Source: Comamonadaceae bacterium (GTDB lineage Bacteria; Pseudomonadota; Gammaproteobacteria; Burkholderiales; Burkholderiaceae_C). From it: a stretch of 64,000 bases of DNA. The stretch lies in assembly GCA_947445115.1 (NCBI GenBank), contig CANFCG010000009.1, positions 1-64,000 on the forward strand, given 5' to 3'. Shown in pieces: positions 10,679 through 19,600 of this stretch (position 1 is the first letter of the stretch; every line of letters starts with the position of its first letter). The notes under the pieces were generated by a model. That model made no database searches. It was not told the DNA's origin and saw only the letters and a program-made list of their open reading frames with translations. The position numbers and the translations under genes are program-made.

Positions 10679-10789
10679 AGGGCTTGATTATCCCCAATGA
10701 AAAGATGTCACGCTAATGGGTTATATTGCGAGGTGGTCGATGCAGGTTTCGGTGATGTTCCTTGTTGGTTTTTCAAAGGGGAGTGGCGC

Positions 10790-11347
10790 GTGAAAGTATT
10801 GAAGCTGTCGGGCGGCGGATTGCCGCAATCGTGGATTAGCCTAGAGCAAGCCGTGCTGCACTACGCAGCAGGCGAAGTGCGCTGGGACACAGGCGTGCCT
10901 GTGGCAACTTTTCGCGGTGGCACCAACGCCATCACGGGGATTCAATCTTGCATCACGATTAGCTCCATCATCGGCACTAAGGGTGTGCCAAAAATTAACC
11001 CCTTCACCGCCAAACCCGGCATCACTAATAGCAAACTCTTTATGCGCGATCGCAATCTGTGTGCGTATTGTGGTGATCAATTCTTGACCGAGCTACTCAC
11101 CCGCGAGCACATCATCCCCTACGGGCAAAAAGGGCAAGACGTGTGGATGAATGTGGTGACGGCCTGTAAAAGCTGCAACCACCGAAAAAGCAACCGCACA
11201 CCCGAGCAAGCCCATATGCCACTACTCTACACGCCTTATGTTCCCAGCCTTTGGGAAGACTTCATCTTGCGTAACCGCAAAATTTTGGCAGATCAAATGG
11301 AGTTTTTAATGGTGCATTTGCCTAAGAATTCGCGGCTGCATGCTTGA
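10790..11347 (+). CDS. HNH endonuclease family protein
   Basis: This 185-residue protein has a complete HNH/McrA-like zinc-nuclease core: CAYCGDQF, then TREHIIPYGQKG with the catalytic His, then MNVVTACKSCNHRK. The two CxxC pairs would bind a structural zinc. The GTG at 10790 is chosen over the upstream ATG at 10697 because AAGGGGAG sits about 6 bases before it and betaproteobacterial homologues start VKVLKLS. No methyltransferase, toxin/immunity or phage gene is adjacent, so it is an orphan chromosomal nuclease of unknown target. It is divergent from ribF. Confidence 0.85.
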   Translation: MKVLKLSGGGLPQSWISLEQAVLHYAAGEVRWDTGVPVATFRGGTNAITGIQSCITISSIIGTKGVPKINPFTAKPGITNSKLFMRDRNLCAYCGDQFLTELLTREHIIPYGQKGQDVWMNVVTACKSCNHRKSNRTPEQAHMPLLYTPYVPSLWEDFILRNRKILADQMEFLMVHLPKNSRLHA

Positions 11348-11352
11348 GATGG

Positions 11353-11372
11353 ATCCCCGACTACGCGGGGAT
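11353..11372. repeat. REP-like hairpin, copy 1 (over the GT41 stop codon)
   Basis: A perfect 7-bp inverted repeat, ATCCCCG / CGGGGAT, with a 6-base loop. Its flanks (TGG before, GAC after) match those of copy 2 at 12450-12469 when that copy is read on the opposite strand. It covers the TAG stop of the TPR/GT41 gene (11361-11363) and lies 5 bases after the HNH stop, between two convergent genes. It has no U-tract, so it is not a classical terminator. Confidence 0.7.
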
Positions 11373-13286
11373 GACAGATGAGACCGCGGCTTCAAAATCC
11401 CGCGCAAACTGTGCACCGTTAAATAGCGCTGTTTTTGTCACTTGCTCACGAAGCCCTCTGCGCAAGGCTTGCAGCTCAGTGGCGTGACTCGCACAATAGA
11501 CGGCCTTAGACACATAGTCGTCTTCTGATGCCGCGATCCAGTCCGTCAATCCCGCCGCTGTCAGCAGGCTCACGCCTTGGCGCGAGATCATGGTGTTGCC
11601 GCCCATGGTGATGGTGGGTACGCCCATCCACAGCGCTTCGGCGGTGGTGGTGCCACCAGGGTAGGGGTAGCTGTCTAGCAAGATGTCGATACCTGAGTAG
11701 CTGGCGAGGTAGTCGCCTCGGCCTAGTGGCGACAACAGGTCCACGCGGTCGATGGGCATGCCGTGTGCGGCGCATTTTGTTTTGAATCGCTCAATCACCT
11801 CGGTTTCGCGGAATTGTTTGGTACGAATCGCTAGTCGTGCGGTGGGAATGTCGTTCAAAATGCGTGTCCACAGCTTGAGTGAAACGTCGGATAGTTTGGC
11901 GAGAATCTGCATTGAACCAAATGTGATGTAGCCGTTGGTAGATGAGGGCTGCGGAGCAACATCGGGCGCATGCTCGGGGGGCATCATGCACAGGCGTGTA
12001 CTGGGTAAAAAGAGTGGTTTCTCGCTAAGGTAGGGCGAGCCGTCAGCCTGCATCACGGGCGGCATGGCGGCGTGGTCAGTCAGCAAATAGTCCATGTTGG
12101 CCAAACCCGTCGTGTCGTGCCAGCCCAGCCACGTGATTTGCACGGGCGCGGCCCTGCTGGCAAACAGGGGCAAGCGGTGTAGGGCGGTGTGACCCGATAA
12201 ATCGAAGAGGATGTCGATGTGTTTGCTAGCGATGAGCGCTTTCGCGATCTCGTCGCTTTGACCTGCGATATTTGTCCAGCTTGTTGCAAGCGTTCGCAAT
12301 CTTGCCGCAACCGCATCGCTGGCTTCAAAGTTAGAAAACACGTGCCATTCAAAGCGCTCACGATTCACGTGGCGCAGCAAGTTTTCGGTGAAATAGCCAA
12401 CAGGATGATCTTTGAAATCGCCTGAGACAAATCCAATTTTTATCTTGCCATTCCCGCGAAGGCGGGAATCCACTGCGGTCTGCGGCGCATCAGCGTTCAA
12501 AAAATGGCCTGTCGCTCGCACAGCCAGCGCGTGCATATCGCGTGCCGTCGTGCTGGGCACGTAAGCCAAATTAAATAGTTTGGCGGTGGGTGGCAGAGGG
12601 CTTTGCGGTGCAAGCGAATCGGCAAGATCAAAGCAGCGCATGGCGTCATCCAACTCGCCCGCTTGCGCCAGCAAATGCCCCAGCGACATATGCGCATCGG
12701 CGTAGTCAGGGTTGATCGCAACCGCTTGACGCAGCAACGTTTCAGCCTCTGGGTGCCTGTGCTGAAGACTGAGCAAATGTCCGAAGTTGTAGAGCGTCCC
12801 TACATGCGCTGGATTGATCGCTAAGGCTTGCTGGTATTGGCTTTCAGCTGCGCCCCAATCGCCTAAATCTTGCAGATGCGCCCCCAAGTTGCCGTGAATG
12901 TTGTCCGTGCCAACGCCTTGTGTAATCGCGGTGCGGTAAAGCTCGACAGCAGATTGAATGCGGCCCGTTTGGTAATAATGAAACCCCATTTGCAGCCAAT
13001 AATCGCCGCGTTCTTGCAGCCGCTGCACGCACACGCTGCGATTGCTTTTTCCTTGCTCATTGTCGGGGTGCGCGAGTAATAGTTGATCGAAGAGATCGAT
13101 GGCTTGCTCTAATTTGCCGATGTCCATTGTCATGACGGCTAACAGATTGAGTGCATACGGATGGGGCGGCATAGCCGCCAAAATTTCGGCGCAAAGCCGC
13201 GCAGCTGTGGCGGTGTCGGCGGCGTGATACGCCGCGACAGCTGCGTGCGTGCGAGTGTTGATATCGTGATCGGAGAGTTGCGTCAT
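11361..13286 (-). CDS. TPR-repeat glycosyltransferase, family 41 (SPINDLY/OGT-like)
   Basis: The 641 residues have two halves. Residues about 10-250 are tandem tetratricopeptide repeats (for example NIHGNLGAHLQDLGDWGAAESQYQQALAINPAH). Residues about 280-641 are a GT41 catalytic region with KIGFVSGDFKDHPVGYF, ILFDLSGHTALHRLPLFASRAAPVQ, WLGWHDTTGLANMDY, GSMQILAKLS, and the UDP-sugar-binding end block SYPYPGGTTTAEALWMGVPTI. The family transfers GlcNAc or related sugars to protein Ser/Thr; the acceptor here is unknown, and no flagellar or adhesin gene is adjacent. A REP-like hairpin is translated in the linker (residues about 272-280, VDSRLRGNG), and another covers the stop codon. Confidence 0.9.
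   Translation of the reverse strand: MTQLSDHDINTRTHAAVAAYHAADTATAARLCAEILAAMPPHPYALNLLAVMTMDIGKLEQAIDLFDQLLLAHPDNEQGKSNRSVCVQRLQERGDYWLQMGFHYYQTGRIQSAVELYRTAITQGVGTDNIHGNLGAHLQDLGDWGAAESQYQQALAINPAHVGTLYNFGHLLSLQHRHPEAETLLRQAVAINPDYADAHMSLGHLLAQAGELDDAMRCFDLADSLAPQSPLPPTAKLFNLAYVPSTTARDMHALAVRATGHFLNADAPQTAVDSRLRGNGKIKIGFVSGDFKDHPVGYFTENLLRHVNRERFEWHVFSNFEASDAVAARLRTLATSWTNIAGQSDEIAKALIASKHIDILFDLSGHTALHRLPLFASRAAPVQITWLGWHDTTGLANMDYLLTDHAAMPPVMQADGSPYLSEKPLFLPSTRLCMMPPEHAPDVAPQPSSTNGYITFGSMQILAKLSDVSLKLWTRILNDIPTARLAIRTKQFRETEVIERFKTKCAAHGMPIDRVDLLSPLGRGDYLASYSGIDILLDSYPYPGGTTTAEALWMGVPTITMGGNTMISRQGVSLLTAAGLTDWIAASEDDYVSKAVYCASHATELQALRRGLREQVTKTALFNGAQFARDFEAAVSSVIPA
12450..12469. repeat. 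REP-like hairpin, copy 2 (inside the GT41 gene)
   Basis: A perfect 8-bp inverted repeat ATTCCCGC / GCGGGAAT with loop GAAG, lying inside the TPR/GT41 coding sequence. It preserves the frame and is translated as part of DSRLRGNG in the linker between the TPR half and the catalytic half. It shares core and flanks with the copies at 23919 and 36065. Confidence 0.8.
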
Positions 13287-13302
13287 CCCCTGATTGTCGA
13301 GG

Positions 13303-14253
13303 CTATTTTTTGAGTAAACGCTTGCGGCGAATCACATCAATCCACACGGCAATAATGACGACGGCGCCAATGGCCATCATCTGTTTGAACTGCGAAATTT
13401 CCATCAAGTTCATGCCGTTACGCACCATAGTGATGAGAATCGCGCCCAAGAGGCTTCCCCAAATAGAGCCGCGTCCGCCAAAGAGCGACGTGCCGCCCAA
13501 AATCACGGCAGCAATGGCATCAAGCTCAAACATGCCAGCCATCTTTCCGCTGGATGAATCCATACGTCCCATCAGCACCACCGCGCCAAGTGCGCAGCTG
13601 ATACCCGAGATGACATACACCCACAGTTTGTAGCTGCGGATGTTGATGCCCACCTGCCTAGCGCCCATTTCGTTGGAACCCATGGCATACACATAGCGGC
13701 CAAGCTTGGTGCTGGACAACACAAAAGCCATCGCCACAAAATAAACGCCCGTCACGGCAACAGGCATAGGAATGCCCAGAACAGTGCCGTAGCCAATAAA
13801 GGGGAGGGGATCGGGCAATCCTGCGTTATCAAAACCGCCCGTGGCTTCAAAGGCAAGGCCGCGCCACAGCGTGAGCCCACCTAACGTGACGATAAATGCA
13901 GGGATGCCCACATAAGCCACCAAGTAACCATTGAAGAGGCCCACAGCGATGCCAATGGCCAACGCGGCAGTCATGGCCAAATAAGGATTGATCCCCAATT
14001 TAATCATCATGTGTCCCGCAACGGCACCGGCAAGAGCAGTGAGCGCACCAACTGCCAGATCGACGCCACCTGTCAAGATGACGAAGGTCTGGCCGCCAGC
14101 CAGCAAAGCAATCACGGAGGCTTGAACCAGAATGTTGCTGAGATTGCCCGTGGTTAAGAAGTAGGGTGACGCAAGGGTCAACACGGCTCCGAGTAACAAC
14201 ACAGCAACCAACGCGCCATACCAATCCTGCCTTGTGACTGCTTTGAGGTCCAT
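13303..14253 (-). CDS. Monosaccharide ABC transporter permease (RbsC-like)
   Basis: This 316-residue membrane protein of the BPD_transp_2 type has about eight to ten hydrophobic segments. The hallmark QTFVILTGGVDLAVGALTALAG lies near residues 55-75, and GMFELDAIAAVILGGTSLFGGRGS lies toward the C-terminus. It forms the inner-membrane channel of a ribose/fructose/fucose-type importer. It is 3 bases downstream of the periplasmic receptor gene and probably co-transcribed with it. The matching ATPase is encoded divergently at 15396. The substrate cannot be assigned from the sequence alone. Confidence 0.9.
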   Translation of the reverse strand: MDLKAVTRQDWYGALVAVLLLGAVLTLASPYFLTTGNLSNILVQASVIALLAGGQTFVILTGGVDLAVGALTALAGAVAGHMMIKLGINPYLAMTAALAIGIAVGLFNGYLVAYVGIPAFIVTLGGLTLWRGLAFEATGGFDNAGLPDPLPFIGYGTVLGIPMPVAVTGVYFVAMAFVLSSTKLGRYVYAMGSNEMGARQVGINIRSYKLWVYVISGISCALGAVVLMGRMDSSSGKMAGMFELDAIAAVILGGTSLFGGRGSIWGSLLGAILITMVRNGMNLMEISQFKQMMAIGAVVIIAVWIDVIRRKRLLKK

Positions 14254-14256
14254 GCT

Positions 14257-15213
14257 TTATTTCGCTTTCATGAATTGAGCCACACCAGAGTCTTTCGCGA
14301 ATTTGTCCACGTTGCTCGGCAATACAAGGAATGAGCCAGTGTCGATGCGCTCAGCCACTTTTTGCTTGTTGGCGGCTGCAATCGCGGTTTCAACACCGAC
14401 TTGGCCCATCTTGGCAAGCATTTGCGCAGCGTTGGCTTGTTGCCAGCCTTGCTTCATCATATCTAGGCCGCCTGGCGAGCCGTCAAAACCTGCGATTTTG
14501 ATTTCGCCAGCTTTTTTGCCAGCCGATAACATCGCTGCTTTAGCGCCCAAAGCGCCGCCGTCCCATGCGCAAGCAATGATTTTGGCTGCTGGATTGGCAC
14601 GCAGCGCGGCTTCAACACCGTTTTGCGCCATGGTTTGATCCCATGTCGTTGGCACAACCACAATTTTTACGTTCTTACGAACCGCATTCAGGCCATCTTC
14701 AAAACCTTTTTTACGTTCTTGACCTGTGGATTGACCTTGGTCGCCCGTCACATAAATCACCGTGTCGCCGTCCTTGATTTGCTCACCCGCCCATTTACCT
14801 TGAACCATGGCGGCTTTGACGTTATCGGTGGCGACAAAGCTAGTAATTTTTGCGCCTGACACGCCTGTATCTACGGCCACAACAGGAATGCCCGCTGCCA
14901 TGGCTTTATTGATAGCGGGTGCGATACCTTTACTGTCCACGGGGGCAATCGCAATGGCGCTGACCTTGCGGGTAATCATGTCTTCCACAATGGCGAGTTG
15001 CTTGGACAGATCGCCCTTTTCAGCAGCTAAGGTGATAAATTTCACACCGGCTTTTTCGCCAGCCGCTTTTGCGCCGCCGTTAATCAAAGTCCAGCCTTCA
15101 TTGGTATTGCCATTGGTGATGTAAGCAATCGTCGTCTCAGCCATGGCGAGTGACATAAAGCCAGCAGTCATCGTACCGATTAGCACAAGTTTGAGTGAAT
15201 GTTTCAATTTCAT
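14257..15213 (-). CDS. Periplasmic sugar-binding protein (Peripla_BP_4, RbsB-like)
   Basis: The 318-residue receptor has a signal peptide cleaved near AMA-ETT (about residue 25). Its two-lobe binding fold shows AIAPVDSKGIAPAINKAMAAGIPVVAVDTGV and IIACAWDGGALGAKAAMLSAG. It would capture a monosaccharide and deliver it to the permease encoded 3 bases downstream. An AAGGA ribosome site precedes the ATG on the minus strand. It is divergent from the ATPase gene across a 182-base spacer. Confidence 0.9.
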   Translation of the reverse strand: MKLKHSLKLVLIGTMTAGFMSLAMAETTIAYITNGNTNEGWTLINGGAKAAGEKAGVKFITLAAEKGDLSKQLAIVEDMITRKVSAIAIAPVDSKGIAPAINKAMAAGIPVVAVDTGVSGAKITSFVATDNVKAAMVQGKWAGEQIKDGDTVIYVTGDQGQSTGQERKKGFEDGLNAVRKNVKIVVVPTTWDQTMAQNGVEAALRANPAAKIIACAWDGGALGAKAAMLSAGKKAGEIKIAGFDGSPGGLDMMKQGWQQANAAQMLAKMGQVGVETAIAAANKQKVAERIDTGSFLVLPSNVDKFAKDSGVAQFMKAK

Positions 15214-15395
15214 AGGGGGTCCTTACAAATTAAAGTTAAAAATTAAAAAAGTCTTTGATTGTCCAGCTAAGTTTCGGTTTTGCTGTGCTCGCATTACACC
15301 AGATATGCTATTAAATCAACATAGTGTATTTACTAATGCATGAAAACGAAAAATAGAGGATCATCATCCAGCGCCAAGGTAACTTTAGGAACTCC
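15214..15395. promoter_or_regulatory. Divergent control region of the sugar transporter
   Basis: This AT-rich 182-base spacer separates the divergent receptor/permease and ATPase/FucU transcripts, so it should hold both promoters and any operator. I see AT-rich stretches around 15235-15250 and 15300-15335 but no palindrome strong enough to name as an operator. No regulator gene is encoded nearby. Confidence 0.4.
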
Positions 15396-16178
15396 ATGCA
15401 ATACAGCACACCCATATTGACCGTTCACGGTTTGACCAAGCATTACGGTGGCGTTCGCGCCTTGAGCGATGCAGGATTCGAGCTCGCACAAGGCGAGCAC
15501 GCCGCCATCGTGGGTGACAACGGCGCGGGTAAAAGCACTTTTGTTCGTTTGATTACGGGTGCTGAAATGCCTAGCTGCGGCGAGATCACTCTAGATGGCG
15601 GGCCGGTGAGCTTTCGTTCGCCGCTGGATGCGCGGGAACAGGGCATTGAGACCGTTTATCAAACTTTGGCGCTTGCCGAAGATTTAGACGTGCCGGCGAA
15701 TATTTTTTTAGGTCGTGAGCTGACGTACAACAACTGGGGGCCGTTTTCGGTTCTCAAAAGCCGTGCCATGCGAGAGCAGTCGGTAGACATGCTGCAAACC
15801 ACAGGCGTCAAGATTCAAGATATGAGCGAATCGCTGCGTGGCATGTCAGGCGGACAGCGCCAGTGCGTGGCCATTGCCCGTGCAGCTGGATTTGCCAAAA
15901 AGCTCATTATTTTGGATGAGCCGACGGCAGCGCTTGGCGTGCAAGAAACCGCGCGGGTCGAGACCATCATCAAAGGACTGAAAGAGCGTGGTGTGCCGCT
16001 GATCATCATTAGTCACAATTTGCGGCAAGTCTTTGATTTGGTAGACCGTATTTGGGTGTTTAGACAAGGTCGCATCATTGGCAGCCGTCTCACCAAAGAA
16101 ACGAACCCCGAAGAGATCGTGGCCTTCATTACGGGTGCAAAAGAGATGTCGTCAGTGTCGGAGGCGACTACATGCTAA
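15396..16178 (+). CDS. Sugar ABC transporter ATP-binding protein (single-domain, FrcA-like)
   Basis: The 260-residue ATPase has Walker A GDNGAGKST (40-48), the ABC signature MSGGQRQ (about 150-156), Walker B LIILDEP (170-176) and a switch His in IIISHNL. It carries one nucleotide-binding domain, about half the length of tandem RbsA/MglA-type subunits, so two copies probably assemble with the permease. It is encoded divergently from its presumed permease and receptor and overlaps the FucU gene by 7 bases. Confidence 0.9.
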   Translation: MQYSTPILTVHGLTKHYGGVRALSDAGFELAQGEHAAIVGDNGAGKSTFVRLITGAEMPSCGEITLDGGPVSFRSPLDAREQGIETVYQTLALAEDLDVPANIFLGRELTYNNWGPFSVLKSRAMREQSVDMLQTTGVKIQDMSESLRGMSGGQRQCVAIARAAGFAKKLIILDEPTAALGVQETARVETIIKGLKERGVPLIIISHNLRQVFDLVDRIWVFRQGRIIGSRLTKETNPEEIVAFITGAKEMSSVSEATTC

Positions 16179-16621
16179 AAGGAATCGACCCTATTCTCAC
16201 ACCTGAGTTGCTCATGCATCTATGCGCCATGGGCCATAACGAATGGGTGGCAGTGGTGGATGCCAATTTCACGGCTGATTTTTTGGCTCGGCGCTCGCAG
16301 CCTGCGATTCCTGTGGTGCGCATGGTGGGGCTTGGGTTGGAGCGCGTGTTAAAAGCTGTGTTGTCAGTCATGCCGTTGGCGGACGACGTGCCGTTTGCCG
16401 CAAACTATATGCATGTAGGGGGAGCAGCGCATGGCTATCAAAATGCGGTGCAGCAAGCCGTTGTCAGTTTGGTACGCGAGGAATCTAGCGGCGCCGCAAA
16501 AGTCGAAGCCATTGAACGCTTTGCGTTTTACGAGCGCATCAAAACAGTGAGTCTGATTATTCAAACCGGCGAGACGGCAGCCTACGGCAACGCCTTATTT
16601 TGCAAGGGTTTTGTCGGCTAG
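16172..16621 (+). CDS. fucU: RbsD/FucU-family sugar mutarotase
   Basis: This 149-residue protein opens with MLKGIDPILTPELLMHLCAMGHNEWVAVVDANF, the characteristic RbsD/FucU start containing the conserved His of MGH and the Asp of DAN. It continues with a family-like C-terminus (AYGNALFCKGFVG). FucU interconverts anomers of L-fucose and related sugars, which suggests a fucose-like or ribose-like substrate for the ABC transporter. It overlaps the ATPase gene by 7 bases. Its TAG stop (16619-16621) shares the palindrome CTAG with the stop of convergent mfd. Confidence 0.9.
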   Translation: MLKGIDPILTPELLMHLCAMGHNEWVAVVDANFTADFLARRSQPAIPVVRMVGLGLERVLKAVLSVMPLADDVPFAANYMHVGGAAHGYQNAVQQAVVSLVREESSGAAKVEAIERFAFYERIKTVSLIIQTGETAAYGNALFCKGFVG

Positions 16622-19600
16622 ACCAGCTGTAAGCCCTTCAAAATATCGCGCACCATGTGGGCGCGGTCAGTTGCTTTCTCAATCGCTTTTTCAATCCGCA
16701 ATTTGTCATTTCCAGCCAATTTGATGTGACGATTGCGCTGCATCAAATGAATGATGCTTTGTGGATTAACGGGTGCGTTCGGTTTAAATGTAATGATAAT
16801 GACCCCAGGCGCAGCATCGATTTTGTGCACGCCGTAGGGCTCGCACAGCACGCGCAGGCGGTGTGTGTCGATGAGGGCTTGCGCTTGGTCGGGCAGCTTG
16901 CCAAAGCGATCGACTAGCTCTTCCAGCAAGCTACTCACTGCGTCGTTATTTTTTGCGGTGGCGAGCTTCTTGTAAAACGACAAGCGCAAGTGCACATCGC
17001 CGCAGTAGTCTTTGGGCAGCAGCGCTGGCGTGTGCAAATTGATTTCGGTCGTGGCGTGCAGCGGACGCATCAGGTCGGGTTCTTTTCCTGCTTTGAGTGC
17101 CCGCACCGCCTCTGCCAACATTTCGTTGTAGAGCTGAAAGCCCACTTCCAGCATGTTGCCGCTTTGGTTGTCGCCCAGCACTTCGCCTGCGCCGCGAATC
17201 TCTAGGTCGTGCATCGCCAAGTAGAAGCCAGAGCCGAGCTCTTCCATGCCTTGAATCGCGTCCAGCCTTTGCTTGGCTTGCTTGGTGAGGCTTTCAATAT
17301 CGGGCACCAGCAAGTACGCATAGGCTTGGTGGTGACTACGCCCGACGCGTCCGCGCAGTTGATGTAACTGCGCGAGGCCAAACTTGTCGGCGTGGCTCAT
17401 GACGATGGTGTTGGCGGTGGGCACGTCGATACCTGTCTCGATGATGGTCGAGCACAAAAGCACATTGAAGCGCTGCGCCACAAAGTCGCGCATCACGCGC
17501 TCCAATTCGCGCTCGGGCATTTGACCGTGAGCGATTTGGATGCGGGCTTCGGGCAGCAGCTCGGTGAGCTGTGCAAGGCGGTTTTCCATCGTCGCCACAT
17601 CGTTGTGCAAAAAGTAGCATTGCCCGCCGCGTTTGATTTCTCGCAAGAGGGCTTCGCGCATGACGCTTTTGTCTTCACTACGCACAAAAGTTTTGATTGC
17701 TAAGCGACGCTGCGGTGCAGTGGCAATGACCGACAAATCGCGCATCCCTTCCAGCGCCATGCATAGTGTGCGTGGGATCGGTGTGGCGGTGAGCGTCAGC
17801 ACGTCCACCTCGGCGCGTAGCGACTTCATCGCTTCCTTGTGCCGCACGCCAAAGCGGTGCTCTTCGTCAATGATGAGGAGGCCAAGGTCTTTGAAATGCG
17901 TGTCTTTGGACAAGAGTTTGTGCGTGCCCACAACGATGTCCAGCGTGCCGTCCGCAATGCCTTTTTGTGCTGCGGAGATCTCTTTGGCGGTGCGGAAGCG
18001 TGACATTTCCGCAATGCGAATCGGCCATTTGGCAAAGCGATCTGTCAGCGTTTGAAAGTGCTGTTCGGCAAGCAAAGTGGTGGGCGCAAGGATGGCGACT
18101 TGTTTACCGCCCAGCACTGCGATAAAGGCGGCGCGTAGTGCGACTTCGGTTTTGCCAAATCCCACATCACCGCAGACCAGCCTGTCCATGGGGCGCGGCG
18201 AAATCATGTCTTGCATCACCGCGTGAATGGCGGCTTTTTGATCGGGCGTTTCTTCAAAGCCAAAGTCGTTGGCAAAGATTTCGTACTCTGTGGGTTGGAA
18301 GCGAAAGGCAAAGCCCTCGCGTGCGGCGCGGCGTGCGTAAATGTTGAGCAGTTCGGCGGCACTATCCCGCACTTGCTGAGCGGCCTTGCGCTTGGCTTTG
18401 TTCCATTGGTCGGAGCCCAAGCGGTGCAGCGGCGCTTCGTCGGGGCTGACGCCCGTGTAGCGACTAATGAGATGAAGCGCTGCAACGGGCACGTAGAGCA
18501 CGGCTTCGTTCGCGTACTCCAAATGCAAAAACTCTTGCTTGTTGTTGGGATCATCTTTGTCGGTGGATGCCAGCCCGAGATCGAGATGCACCAACCCACG
18601 ATAGCGCCCAATGCCGTGCGAGGCATGCACCACGGGGTCGCCAATGTTGAGCTCGGCCAAATCTTTAATCAGCGCGTCTAAGTCGGTCGTTTTTTCCTGT
18701 CCGCGCTTACCGCGCCGCTGGGTGGGACTGCTCGCAAACAATTCGGTTTCGGTGACGAAATCAATATGGAACTCATCCCAAGCAAAGCCTGCATACAGCG
18801 ATGCTGTCGCAATGCCAATTTTTTCATCGCTTGTTTGGAATTCTTCTAAAGACGCAAAGCCCACGGGCGAGATATGCGAGGCTCGCAAGAAATCAAGCAA
18901 CGATTCTTGCCGACCTTTGCTTTCGGCCAATAACAAAACGCGGTGCGGACTAGAGAGCAGATGCGCCTTGAGATTAGCCAGTGGCTCATCCACAGCGCGG
19001 TTAGCGGCAAGAGAGGGGAGTGTTGAAGGACTGTCGCCTTTCAGAGAAAGCGCAGCATACTTCTTAGTCTCTTGATAAAACGCATCTGTGGGTAAAAACA
19101 AATGCTCAGGCGCCAGCGCAGGCCGATCAGGGTCATTTCGCAAAATCCGATAACGATCCGTCGTGTCCTTCCAAAACTGTTGCAGCGGTGCTTCTAAATC
19201 GCCATGCAGTACCAAGGTCGCGGACTCACCCAAATAGTCAAACACCGTCGCCGTGCTTTCAAAGAACAGCGGCAGGTAGTACTCGATGCCCGCCGTGGCA
19301 ATGCCGTTGCCCATCTCTTTGTAGATGCGGCTCTTGGTCGGGTCGCCTTCCAAGAGTTCACGCCAACGGTTACGGAACGTGGCGCGTGCCGCCTCGTCCA
19401 GCGGAAACTCGCGCCCGGGCAAGAGCCGTAGCTCAGGCACGGGATAGAGCGAGCGCTGCGAGTCGGGATCAAAGCTGCGGATGGAGTCAATCACGTCATC
19501 GAACAAATCCACGCGATACGGCATCACCGAGCCCATGGGGAACAAATCAATCAAACCACCGCGCACGGCGTATTCACCGGGGCTGACGACCTGCGCCACG

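Noticed and set aside
18216-18681. Open frames opposite mfd longer than 140 codons
   Set aside because: They are antisense shadows of a conserved gene, without recognisable domains or ribosome sites.
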